The notes under the pieces: generated by a model | Seen by the model: the letters and a program-made list of their open reading frames with translations, nothing else | Database searches by the model: none | What the model was told of the DNA's origin: nothing | Position numbers and translations under genes: made by a program | Assembly (NCBI GenBank): GCA_023419055.1 | Contig: JAEZYO010000710.1 | Location: forward strand, 1 to 5,487 | Source: Pseudomonadota bacterium | GTDB taxonomy: Bacteria; Myxococcota; Polyangia; Polyangiales; Polyangiaceae | Reading direction: 5' to 3' | Length of the DNA stretch: 5,487 bases | Shown: positions 1-5,487 of the stretch, piece after piece | How the letters are laid out: each line of letters begins with the position of its first letter | How positions within the stretch are numbered: the stretch's first letter is position 1

Positions 1-250
1 CGCGCGAGGAGGCGCTCTTTTCGGCCCTGCCGGAGCCCGCCTCGTCGGCGGCGGGCGCCGCGGGAGCGGGCGCGGACTGGGATTCACCGCTCGGGCCCTC
101 GTAGGAGCTCGGGGCCTCGCTCGGGAAGGCGCTCTGGGTGTGAGCGGGTGGTTCCGCAGCGTGGGGAGATTGGGATTCGGGGGCGCCCTTGCCGCAAGCG
201 ACCGCAAGTAAGGAGACTACGCAGAGACCTTCGAGATTGAGCGATTTCAT
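1..250 (-). CDS. Small lipoprotein, N-terminal part (runs off window)
   Basis: An open frame starts at ATG 250 and continues without a stop to base 1, giving 83 residues before the window edge. The first 19 residues form a lipoprotein signal peptide: a Lys at position 2, a hydrophobic stretch, and a lipobox reading L-A-V-A-C with Cys19 as the predicted lipidation site, followed by GKG. Gly rather than Asp at +2 fits outer-membrane rather than inner-membrane retention under the E. coli rule, which may not hold here. The rest is low complexity, rich in Ala, Pro, Ser and Glu, as in a flexible linker tethering a distal domain that lies outside the window. The start is supported by a strong GGAGGA site. 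It lies 55 bases after the fdhD stop on the same strand, so it may be the third gene of that transcript, although nothing ties it functionally to FdhD. The product's function is unknown. Confidence 0.82.
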   Translation of the reverse strand, partial: MKSLNLEGLCVVSLLAVACGKGAPESQSPHAAEPPAHTQSAFPSEAPSSYEGPSGESQSAPAPAAPAADEAGSGRAEKSASSR

Positions 251-253
251 GAC

Positions 254-260
254 TTCCTCC
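254..260 (-). promoter_or_regulatory. Shine-Dalgarno site of the small lipoprotein gene
   Basis: On the minus strand this reads GGAGGAA, ending three bases before the ATG at 250, with the GGAGG core about five bases away. It is the clearest ribosome binding site in the window and fixes the start of the lipoprotein frame. Confidence 0.75.
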
Positions 261-305
261 GTCCGTCGCTATCGAGAACGGGGGAGCGCTCGAGGTCTTA
301 CAGGC

Positions 306-1154
306 TTATTTTTCGGCGCGCCCGGCGAGGCGCTGCTCACCGGAGTACACATTGTAGGTTCCGCCTCGGGCAAAACCGACCAGGAGGAGGCCGAAGCGGC
401 GAGCCGTGTCGACGGCGAGCGAGCTCGGCGCCGAGACCCCGACGACTCCAGAGAGCTTCGCGGAGACGGCCTTCTGCACGATCTCGAAGCTGGTGCGGCC
501 GCTCACGACGAGTAGGCGGCCGGGGAGGGGGAGCGCGCCGTCGAGCAGGTGACGCCCGATGCTCTTGTCGACCGCGTTGTGGCGCCCGACGTCTTCTCGC
601 ACGTGGGCGAGGTGACCTTCGGCGTCGCTGACGGCCGCGGCGTGCAGCCCTCCGGTGCGATCGAAGTTCGCTTGCTCGGCGCGCAGGCGTGCCGGCAACT
701 CGCCGAGAAGGCGGGGAGCGAAGCGTGTCGCGTCGTCGACGGTGCCCGCGCGGGCGAGCAGATCGTCGATGGTGATGCGGCCGCACACGCCGCACGCCGA
801 GGAGGTCGGGAGATCACGGCGCAGCGTGCGCGCTCGATCCGGATCGAAGGCGGAGCCGGGCGCGGCGGTCACGTCGATGACGTTGCCGTAGCCTTCTTCG
901 CCCGGCTTGCCGCAGTGCGCGATGCCGCCGAGATCGGCGCGCGAGGCGATGAGCCCCTCGGCGAGCAAGAGCCCCGCGACGAGCTCCTGATCGCTCCCCG
1001 GCGTGCGCATGGTGACGGCGAAGGTCTCGCCGGCGAGGCGGATTTCGAGCGGCTCCTCGACCGCGACCTCGTCGTCGCGTTCGGTGAAGGCGCCCTGCTC
1101 GTGGCGCAGGCTGCGAACCTTCCGGATCCCGGCGCGGAGCGCGCGCTCGCTCAT
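306..1154 (-). CDS. fdhD: FdhD, formate dehydrogenase sulfurtransferase / accessory protein
   Basis: FdhD receives sulfur from a cysteine desulfurase (IscS in E. coli) and transfers it to the molybdenum bis-MGD cofactor, which is needed for activity of FdhF-type enzymes; it acts in the cytoplasm. The 282-residue protein has the expected family length and motifs. These are EEPLEIRL near 33-40, the SSACGVCG loop with Cys121 and Cys124 (the family's catalytic CxxC), TGGLHAAA at 167-174, REDVGRHNAVDK at 186-197, SGRTSFEIVQKA at 218-229, and a Gly-rich C-terminal GFARGGTYNVYSG. I chose the ATG at 1154. The frame is open upstream to 1274, but those 40 extra residues are Arg-rich and overlap the end of the oxidoreductase gene. 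With this start, the upstream stop and this ATG share ATGA (bases 1151-1154), a typical arrangement for translational coupling. The ribosome binding site is weak (a GCGGGAC-like stretch), which fits dependence on coupling. The gene ends in TAA at 306-308. Confidence 0.96.
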   Translation of the reverse strand: MSERALRAGIRKVRSLRHEQGAFTERDDEVAVEEPLEIRLAGETFAVTMRTPGSDQELVAGLLLAEGLIASRADLGGIAHCGKPGEEGYGNVIDVTAAPGSAFDPDRARTLRRDLPTSSACGVCGRITIDDLLARAGTVDDATRFAPRLLGELPARLRAEQANFDRTGGLHAAAVSDAEGHLAHVREDVGRHNAVDKSIGRHLLDGALPLPGRLLVVSGRTSFEIVQKAVSAKLSGVVGVSAPSSLAVDTARRFGLLLVGFARGGTYNVYSGEQRLAGRAEK

Positions 1155-3367
1155 GAGTCCCGCTCGATGCTGACGGCGGTGTTGTAGTCGGGCTCGCCCG
1201 AGACCGGATCGTACTTGCGCGCGAGGAGCACGTTGCACTCGGGCCAGTAGCCTTGCACGTGGCCCGGGCGACAAGGCCCCTTCTTCACCACGGCGTCGAA
1301 GGAGCCGTGATCGCTCTTGAGCTTCACGCGCTCGCCCTCCGAAAGTCCGAGCTCGGCGAGGTCGCGCTCGGCGAGCAGCACCGCGTCTCGGCTCGCGCCG
1401 GCAGAGAGCGGGTCCCGGTTGCCGTAGGTCATGGAGTTGAACTGCTTGCCTCGCCGCATGGCGAGCAGGAACTTGCCGACCGGTACGTCGACGCGCGGAA
1501 TGCGAACGACGCTGAAGCGTGCTTTGCCGTCGGGCGTACCGAAACGGTCACGGCCGAGCTGCGGCCCGCCCCATTGTACGGAGTCGCCCTCCTTCTCGAG
1601 CTTCTCGATGCCGGCGTAGAGCGGCATGAGCGTGCCCATCTCGGCGCGGATCTCGTGCGTGCTCGGGTAGTGGAAGAGGTCCTTGCGCGTAGGCTCCAGC
1701 TTTTGCCCGATGAGGCACGGGATCTCCCACTCGGGCCGCGCTTCGGCGAGGCGCGGGCCCGGGATCTCCGGCGTGAAGCGGATGCGGCGCTCGGTGGAGG
1801 TGCTGGTGCCGCCGGAGCGCTGCTCGTAGCGCGTCTCTGCCGGCAAGATGACCACCGCTTCTTCGGCGTCGAGCAGCGTGGAGGTGTTGAGGACGATGTC
1901 CTGGTGCACCCGTACCTTGACTCGCTCGAGCGAGCGCCGCGCGTGCTCGCGGTCGGGCATGGTCTCGAGGTGATTGCCGCCGACGAGGTAGAGCACGTCG
2001 AGCCCGACGTCACCGGCGCGGTCGAGCAGGTGCGCCGCCTTGAGCCCGGGCTCGCGCGGGATCGCGTGCTTCCACGCGGCTTCGAAGCGTTCCGCGTGCT
2101 CGGCGAGAGCGACGCCGCCGGGGAGCTTGTCGGGATCGGCGCCGCACTCGGCGGAGCCTTGAACCCCCGAGTGCCCGCGGATGGGCATGATGCCGGTGTT
2201 CGGGCGGCCCACCATGCCGCGCGCGAGCGCGAGGTTCACGAGCATCTTCACGTTGTCGACGCCGAACTGGTACTGCGTGAGGCCCATCGAGTAGATGAAG
2301 ACGACGCGCTCGGCCGCGGCGTAGAGCTTCGCGAAGCGCTCGAGCTCCTCGCGCGGGAGCCCCGACTCTTCGACGATCTCGCCCCAAGAGAGCCGCGCCA
2401 GCGCGGCGCGGAGCTCGCTCGAGCCGGTCGCGCGCTCCGCGCAAAACTTCTCGTCCCAGCCGCCGAGCTCGTCGAGCGCCTTCAGCACACCGCTCATGAA
2501 GGCGATGTCGCCGCCCTGACGCACGGGGAAGAACTCGTCCATCAGCTTGGTCCCGAAGAGCGCCGAGATCGCGACGCTCGGGATCCAGTAGCGCTCGAGG
2601 GCGGGCTCTTTGAACGGGTTCACGACCGCGATGCGCGCGCCCGCCTTCTTCGCGTAGTGGAGGTACTTGGTCGAGACCGGCTGGTTGTTGGGCAAATTGC
2701 TGCCGATGATCACGATGAGATCCGCGCCGATCCAATCCTTGAGGGAGAGCGTGGGCGCGGCGAAACCGATCGTGTCCTTCAGGCCCGACGTGGAGGCGGC
2801 GTGGCAGAGCCGGGCGCAGGTGTCGACGTGCGGCGTCCCGCCGATGCGCGCGAGCTTCTGCGTCGTGTAGTAGGTCTCGTTGGTGATACCGCGGCTCGTG
2901 AGGAAGACGCCGATACGATCGGGGTCGGCCTCCTTCCAGCGCGCGGCCACGTAGCTCGTCGCCTCTTCCCACGAGAGGCGCGTGAAGCCGGGCTCGCCGC
3001 GCCGCCGGATCAGCGGGTAGGGGACCCGACCGAGCTGGTGCAGGGCCTCGTTCGAGAGCGCGCGGAGCGAGTCCACGTTGCCGAAGAGCGCGTCGGGGAT
3101 CGGCCCCATCGTGTTCAAGCGCAGGAGCTTGAGGCGCGAGAGGCACAAGTGGACCCCGGGGATCACGTCGTCCTTGAGCCCGCGCGGGCCGAGCGAGCAG
3201 CCGTCGCACACGCCGTGACGGAGGATGCGGAGCGCGTAGCCGAGGCTGCGCCGGTTCTCCCAGGCGACGCGCAGCATCTCGAGGTAATGGTGAGGCTTGT
3301 TCCGAACGAGGATGCCGAACGGAACGAGCACCTGGCATAGTCGCCAGATCCGTCGCAGCAGGTTCAT
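1151..3367 (-). CDS. FdhF/YdeP-family molybdopterin oxidoreductase (formate dehydrogenase alpha-like)
   Basis: The 738-residue protein is a cytoplasmic molybdopterin-dinucleotide oxidoreductase, close in length to E. coli YdeP and FdhF. Residues 1-50 form an N-terminal extension without a Tat signal. Next comes GVCDGCSLGPRGL with Cys54 and Cys57, then GVHLC with Cys75, in the place of the FdhF [4Fe-4S] site. The Mo-ligand region is RLCHAASTSGL: Cys188 stands where FdhF has selenocysteine, followed by His189. LIVIIGSNLPNNQP (218-230) and GVDNVKMLVNLALARGMVGRPNTGIMPIRGHSGVQG (369-404) match FdhF cofactor-contact regions. YEQRSGGTSTSTERR (514-528) is typical of this subfamily, and 630-738 is the dinucleotide-binding C-terminal domain (YGNRDPLS, GYWPECNVL). 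I chose ATG 3367. The frame extends to a TTG at 3451, but that adds 28 unlikely residues. No clear ribosome binding site precedes either start. FdhD downstream supports a sulfurated Mo or W cofactor. YdeP-like proteins lack an established substrate, so formate oxidation is not assured. Confidence 0.93.
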   Translation of the reverse strand: MNLLRRIWRLCQVLVPFGILVRNKPHHYLEMLRVAWENRRSLGYALRILRHGVCDGCSLGPRGLKDDVIPGVHLCLSRLKLLRLNTMGPIPDALFGNVDSLRALSNEALHQLGRVPYPLIRRRGEPGFTRLSWEEATSYVAARWKEADPDRIGVFLTSRGITNETYYTTQKLARIGGTPHVDTCARLCHAASTSGLKDTIGFAAPTLSLKDWIGADLIVIIGSNLPNNQPVSTKYLHYAKKAGARIAVVNPFKEPALERYWIPSVAISALFGTKLMDEFFPVRQGGDIAFMSGVLKALDELGGWDEKFCAERATGSSELRAALARLSWGEIVEESGLPREELERFAKLYAAAERVVFIYSMGLTQYQFGVDNVKMLVNLALARGMVGRPNTGIMPIRGHSGVQGSAECGADPDKLPGGVALAEHAERFEAAWKHAIPREPGLKAAHLLDRAGDVGLDVLYLVGGNHLETMPDREHARRSLERVKVRVHQDIVLNTSTLLDAEEAVVILPAETRYEQRSGGTSTSTERRIRFTPEIPGPRLAEARPEWEIPCLIGQKLEPTRKDLFHYPSTHEIRAEMGTLMPLYAGIEKLEKEGDSVQWGGPQLGRDRFGTPDGKARFSVVRIPRVDVPVGKFLLAMRRGKQFNSMTYGNRDPLSAGASRDAVLLAERDLAELGLSEGERVKLKSDHGSFDAVVKKGPCRPGHVQGYWPECNVLLARKYDPVSGEPDYNTAVSIERDS

Positions 3368-3400
3368 GAGCGGCGGCAAGCCTAGCAGCCGGAGCGCCCG

Positions 3401-3419
3401 GCCGGTGTCACGCACCGGC
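3401..3419. repeat. Inverted repeat in the divergent promoter region
   Basis: GCCGGTG at 3401-3407 and CACCGGC at 3413-3419 are perfect 7-base inverted arms around a 5-base centre (TCACG). The element lies 34 bases upstream of the oxidoreductase ATG and 65 bases upstream of the lipoprotein ATG. It could be an operator for a dimeric regulator, or a hairpin in the oxidoreductase 5' leader. GC-rich DNA makes such repeats fairly frequent, so its function is unproven. Confidence 0.4.
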
Positions 3420-3471
3420 GTTTGACCGCGAAATCTGCCGGCGCCTGGCAAGGGTCCGTGCGGGCGCCTAA

Positions 3472-3481
3472 GATCCGGATC
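3472..3481. repeat. 10-base perfect palindrome before the lipoprotein start
   Basis: GATCCGGATC is a perfect palindrome ending three bases before the ATG at 3485. It occupies the place where a ribosome binding site would be expected, and no GGAG-like sequence is visible there. It may be a chance palindrome or an operator; the sequence alone cannot decide. Confidence 0.3.
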
Positions 3482-3484
3482 CTC

Positions 3485-4459
3485 ATGCGTTTCGGTGGGT
3501 TGGCTGTCGGCGCCACGGTCTGGACCTTTGCTTCATGGCTGCTCTTCGCGGGCTGCGGGGCGCGCACCGATCTCGATCCTTTCGAGGCCGAGCTGCGCGA
3601 CGCCGGGCGCGACTCGGGAGACGCCTCTCGCGACGCGGGCCCCGACTCGTCCTTCGACGCTGCGCCGGACGTGACGCCCGACGCTCCTCCGGACGCTCCG
3701 CCCGACGCCGAGCCGGACGTGGACGTCCCTCCCGGCTGTGACGCCGGTGACGATTCGATCGTCCTCCTCACCGGCAGCGGCGAGCTCCATCGCTTCGACC
3801 CCATGACCGTCACGAGCAGCCGGATCGGGCAGCTCAATTGCAGCACGTCGTTCTTCAACTCGATGTCGGTGTCTCGCACCGGACGCCTGTACCTGAGCTC
3901 GGATATCGGTGAGCTTTACATCGCGAACGCGGACACGCTCGCGTGCGAGAAGACTCCCTTCGACGCAAGTCAGGTCGATTTCATCCGCTACGGCATGGGC
4001 TTCACGGCGGACGACGTCCCGGGCGGGGAGAGCCTGTTCATCGCGCCCCGGAGCGCCTTCGACGTGGTCGACCGGCTCGGGCGCATCGATCTCGACGACT
4101 ACGAGCTCCACATCGTGGGTGAGTTCTCGCCGCCCCTGCCCGCCGCGGAAGTGAAGGGTACGAGCGACGGCCGGCTCTTCCTGATCCACATGGCGACCGA
4201 CTTCGAGACCGCTCGCCTGATCGAGGTGGACAAGGACACCGCGATGCTCGGCGATTCGATCGAGCTCCCGGTCGGGGACAACTATCAAGCCTTCGATTTC
4301 GCGTTCTGGGGCGGAGCGTTTTACATCTTCATCTCGCTCGGCGGCGAGACGACGGCGACCGTGATCCGCTACGCGCCGGATAGCGGGTCCCTGGACGTGC
4401 TGGGCGTGATCCCGGTCATCGTGGTCGGCGCCGGTGTGTCGACCTGCGCCCCGCTGTGA
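3485..4459 (+). CDS. Secreted lipoprotein with Asp-periodic linker and beta-propeller-like domain
   Basis: The 324-residue product starts at ATG 3485. The frame is open back to a TTG at 3422, but the ATG puts the signal peptide at the N terminus: Arg2, a hydrophobic core, and lipobox L-F-A-G-C with Cys24 as the lipidated residue. GARTDL follows, a motif I recognise as recurrent after the lipobox in myxobacterial lipoproteins. Residues 39-80 are a disordered linker with Asp at every fourth position from 46 to 78. Residues 91-324 contain about five repeating units of the form small residue-Gly-x-Leu-Tyr/Phe followed by an Arg-Ile-Asp or Leu-Ile-Glu-Val strand. Examples are GELHRFDP, GRLYLSSD, GELYIANADT, GRLFLIHM and GAFYIFIS, which suggest a beta-propeller. 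Cys85, 119, 154 and 321 could form disulfides in the periplasm or at the cell surface. Ligand and role are unknown; no enzyme motif is visible. It is divergent from the oxidoreductase and convergent with the SUKH gene, so it is probably monocistronic. Confidence 0.9.
   Translation: MRFGGLAVGATVWTFASWLLFAGCGARTDLDPFEAELRDAGRDSGDASRDAGPDSSFDAAPDVTPDAPPDAPPDAEPDVDVPPGCDAGDDSIVLLTGSGELHRFDPMTVTSSRIGQLNCSTSFFNSMSVSRTGRLYLSSDIGELYIANADTLACEKTPFDASQVDFIRYGMGFTADDVPGGESLFIAPRSAFDVVDRLGRIDLDDYELHIVGEFSPPLPAAEVKGTSDGRLFLIHMATDFETARLIEVDKDTAMLGDSIELPVGDNYQAFDFAFWGGAFYIFISLGGETTATVIRYAPDSGSLDVLGVIPVIVVGAGVSTCAPL
3656..3715 (+). repeat. Five tandem 12-base units encoding D-x-x-P
   Basis: Within the lipoprotein linker, five consecutive tetrapeptides (DAAP, DVTP, DAPP, DAPP, DAEP; residues 58-77) are encoded by 12-base units that each begin GAC or a near variant. 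The Asp register continues upstream to residue 46 without the Pro. Such a tract can expand or contract by slippage, so linker length may vary between strains. Confidence 0.7.
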
Positions 4460-4478
4460 GGGGCTGAGTCGCGCTCAC

Positions 4479-4527
4479 GCTGCTCGCGCGCTGGGGAACG
4501 CTACGTTCACGTTCGGGCGCGGGCAGC
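4479..4527. terminator. Hairpin between convergent genes, candidate bidirectional terminator
   Basis: Arms 4479-4489 (GCTGCTCGCGC) and 4517-4527 (GCGCGGGCAGC) pair over 11 bases with a single G:T wobble. The 27-base loop contains a second small stem, GAACG 4496-4500 with CGTTC 4504-4508. An alternative pairing is GGGAAC 4494-4499 with GTTCCC 4532-4537. The element lies wholly in the 81-base gap between two genes that end toward each other, which fits termination in both directions. There is no T-tract on either side, so it would not be a classical intrinsic terminator. Confidence 0.45.
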
Positions 4528-4540
4528 AGATGTTCCCACG

Positions 4541-5200
4541 TCAGTTGAGGGTAACCTTGGACGGATCGTGTGCCGAGGAATAGCCCCAGTCCACGTCGAG
4601 CTCTGCCGAAGCTGCCTCGAATGTCGAGGCGTCCAGCGCCCCGAGGTAGATGTGTGCCTGGCCGTTCTCGCGCACGACGCACAACGCGGCGCCAGATCGC
4701 GAGTAAGCGGTCATCTCGTGCGCTTGCGCACAGAGATCCCAGCCGTTTCCGAGATCGAAGGACTGAGCAGAGTAGGAGGCGAGAAACGGCAGGCCGCCGC
4801 TCACCGCCTGCCAGTGCATCATCAGGAGCAGGAAGTTCTCGAGCGAATCGTCCTCGGGGTACCACGTGAGTTCGTTTCCCGTAGCGGCTTGCACGACTGG
4901 CGGATCCGCCAAGGAGAGACCACTTCCAGTGATCCCCCAGACCACGGCACCCTGGTTCTCGTCCATGAACACCAGGACGTCTCCTTCCAGACCGAGCTCG
5001 CTCGGAGCCCGCAGCTCATTGAGAGCCAAGTTGAGCGGGTGGCGCCCAGCGAGCAGGTAGTACTGGCGAAGGACGGCCGGCAGGGGAAGACCGAGACGGC
5101 GCTCCGCTTCCTCTAACTCGTCGGAAGGAACGCGATGGTGTTCCGAAAGCGGGAGGCCGAGCGTTGCGAACGCATCCAGGAGCTGCTTGCCGAAATTCAC
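4541..5200 (-). CDS. SMI1/KNR4 (SUKH) family protein
   Basis: The 219-residue product begins at GTG 5200 and ends at TGA 4541-4543. The N-terminal part shows the SUKH signature: a helix with LEEAERRLGLPLPAVLRQYYLLAGRH (29-54), then a strand block LVFMDENQGAVVWGI (76-90). WYPEDDSLENFLLLMMHW (113-130) follows. The remainder (about 135-219) is an alpha/beta tail with many aromatic and acidic residues. Many bacterial SUKH proteins are immunity proteins that neutralise polymorphic or contact-dependent toxins by binding the toxin domain; others have unknown roles. No toxin gene is visible here. The frame is open upstream to a TTG at 5335, but that extension is Arg- and Cys-rich and unlike the family. 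The GTG start has only a weak GGGTG-like ribosome binding site, so the exact start is less certain than the identity. Codon choice includes TTA (Leu29) and several A/T-ending codons, in contrast to the oxidoreductase, which hints at later acquisition. Confidence 0.85.
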   Translation of the reverse strand: MNFGKQLLDAFATLGLPLSEHHRVPSDELEEAERRLGLPLPAVLRQYYLLAGRHPLNLALNELRAPSELGLEGDVLVFMDENQGAVVWGITGSGLSLADPPVVQAATGNELTWYPEDDSLENFLLLMMHWQAVSGGLPFLASYSAQSFDLGNGWDLCAQAHEMTAYSRSGAALCVVRENGQAHIYLGALDASTFEAASAELDVDWGYSSAHDPSKVTLN

Positions 5201-5338
5201 GATGTTGCACCCAATGTAACAGCTTTCAGGTGGCGCAGGCAGCGCCCGCCGGCGCGCCCGGGAGCGAGCGTGCAGAGCGCAGCGTGCAGGCGAAGTCAGC
5301 GATGGTTTCTTGCGAGTGGAAGCCCAACAAAACAAAAA
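5201..5338. other. Intergenic region upstream of the SUKH gene
   Basis: These 138 bases separate two minus-strand genes. The end nearest the upstream stop is unusually A-rich on the plus strand (5325-5338), giving a T-rich run on the transcribed strand just after that stop. CGTGCAG occurs twice, at 5269-5275 and 5283-5289. A TACATT hexamer preceded by TGT (minus strand, about 5213-5218) resembles an extended -10 element, but no matching -35 is visible. I cannot assign a promoter with confidence. Confidence 0.35.
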
Positions 5339-5487
5339 TCAGGCCTCGGGCGTCACGTAGCGGGCTTCTTCAACGTAGTAGTCGTCGAAGCCGACCACGC
5401 GCTTGAGCTCTTCGAAGCTCAGGATCTCTTGCGCGGGGCGGCCTGCGTGGAGATCGGCGAGCGCGCGCTGCATCCCGCGCACGGCGG
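5339..5487 (-). CDS. C-terminal end of an unrecognised protein (runs off window)
   Basis: An open minus-strand frame enters at the window edge and stops at TGA 5339-5341, giving 48 residues. It reads through LADLHAGRPAQEILSFEELK and ends in an acidic, aromatic tail, VGFDDYYVEEARYVTPEA. The composition is protein-like: amphipathic Leu/Ala spacing, then alternating acidic and aromatic residues, with mostly G/C-ending codons. No family can be named from this piece. An internal ATG (residue 5 of the visible part) makes a small separate protein of 44 residues possible, but a continuing larger gene is more likely because the frame stays open to the edge. It precedes the SUKH gene on the same strand by 138 bases, so cotranscription is possible but not shown. 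Confidence 0.7.
   Translation of the reverse strand, partial: AVRGMQRALADLHAGRPAQEILSFEELKRVVGFDDYYVEEARYVTPEA

Noticed and set aside
549..1187. A plus-strand frame of 212 codons opposite fdhD.
   Set aside because: It is a shadow of fdhD; the conserved FdhD motifs are all on the minus strand.
1155..1274. Longer fdhD start giving 40 extra residues.
   Set aside because: The extension overlaps the oxidoreductase C terminus, is Arg-rich, and lacks family similarity. The internal ATG with the ATGA overlap gives the family length.
2010..3338. A second long minus-strand frame of 442 codons inside the oxidoreductase gene.
   Set aside because: It is Arg/Pro/Ala-rich, as expected from a shifted frame in GC-rich DNA, and overlaps the recognisable gene completely.
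1253..3340. A plus-strand open frame of 695 codons opposite the oxidoreductase gene.
   Set aside because: It is a mirror of a high-GC gene. The translation is rich in Arg, Glu, Ala and Val without motifs, while the minus strand carries clear molybdopterin oxidoreductase motifs throughout.
3368..3451. Longer oxidoreductase start at TTG 3451.
   Set aside because: It adds 28 residues without family resemblance and runs through the inverted repeat in the divergent promoter region; the ATG at 3367 is simpler.
3533..4288. A minus-strand frame of 251 codons opposite the plus-strand lipoprotein.
   Set aside because: It lacks motifs and is Arg/Val/Glu-rich, while the plus strand has a signal peptide, lipobox and regular domain.
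5242..5255. Small GC-rich inverted repeat GCGCC/GGCGC upstream of the SUKH gene.
   Set aside because: Arms of five bases in very GC-rich DNA are expected by chance; nothing else supports a terminator or operator.
5201..5335. N-terminal extension of the SUKH protein from TTG 5335.
   Set aside because: The 45 residues are Arg- and Cys-rich and do not look like a signal peptide or domain. The SUKH fold begins after the GTG at 5200.

Overview
The window is high-GC bacterial DNA, probably from a myxobacterium (Myxococcota, Polyangiales or Sandaracinaceae-like). The best taxonomic clue is the lipoprotein at 3485-4459. Its lipobox is followed by GCGARTDL and then a linker with Asp at every fourth residue (DAPPDAPPDA type), a style common in secreted proteins of that group. 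This assignment is an inference from composition and motifs, not from a search.

Layout, left to right. Positions 1-250 (minus) hold the N-terminal part of a small lipoprotein that runs off the window. Positions 306-1154 (minus) are fdhD, the sulfurtransferase that matures formate-dehydrogenase-type enzymes. Positions 1151-3367 (minus) encode a large molybdopterin oxidoreductase of the FdhF/YdeP family. Its stop codon overlaps the fdhD start as ATGA. Positions 3368-3484 form a divergent intergenic region with several small symmetric sequences. Positions 3485-4459 (plus) encode a propeller-like lipoprotein. Positions 4460-4540 separate convergent genes and contain a GC-rich hairpin. Positions 4541-5200 (minus) encode a SUKH (SMI1/KNR4) family protein. 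Positions 5201-5338 are non-coding, and 5339-5487 (minus) are the C-terminal end of a further unrecognised gene.

The one clear functional unit is the oxidoreductase plus FdhD pair. FdhD would sulfurate the molybdenum cofactor before insertion into the enzyme made from the same mRNA. No electron-transfer subunit, hydrogenase or other cofactor gene lies beside it, so the physiological substrate and electron partner cannot be read from this window. The small lipoprotein downstream of fdhD may share its transcript. The plus-strand lipoprotein and the SUKH gene look like unrelated neighbours. The SUKH gene has visibly more A/T-ending codons than the oxidoreductase and may be a mobile, immunity-type gene. 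I found no tRNA, rRNA, CRISPR array or insertion sequence. I do not see convincing evidence for a wholly new system here.
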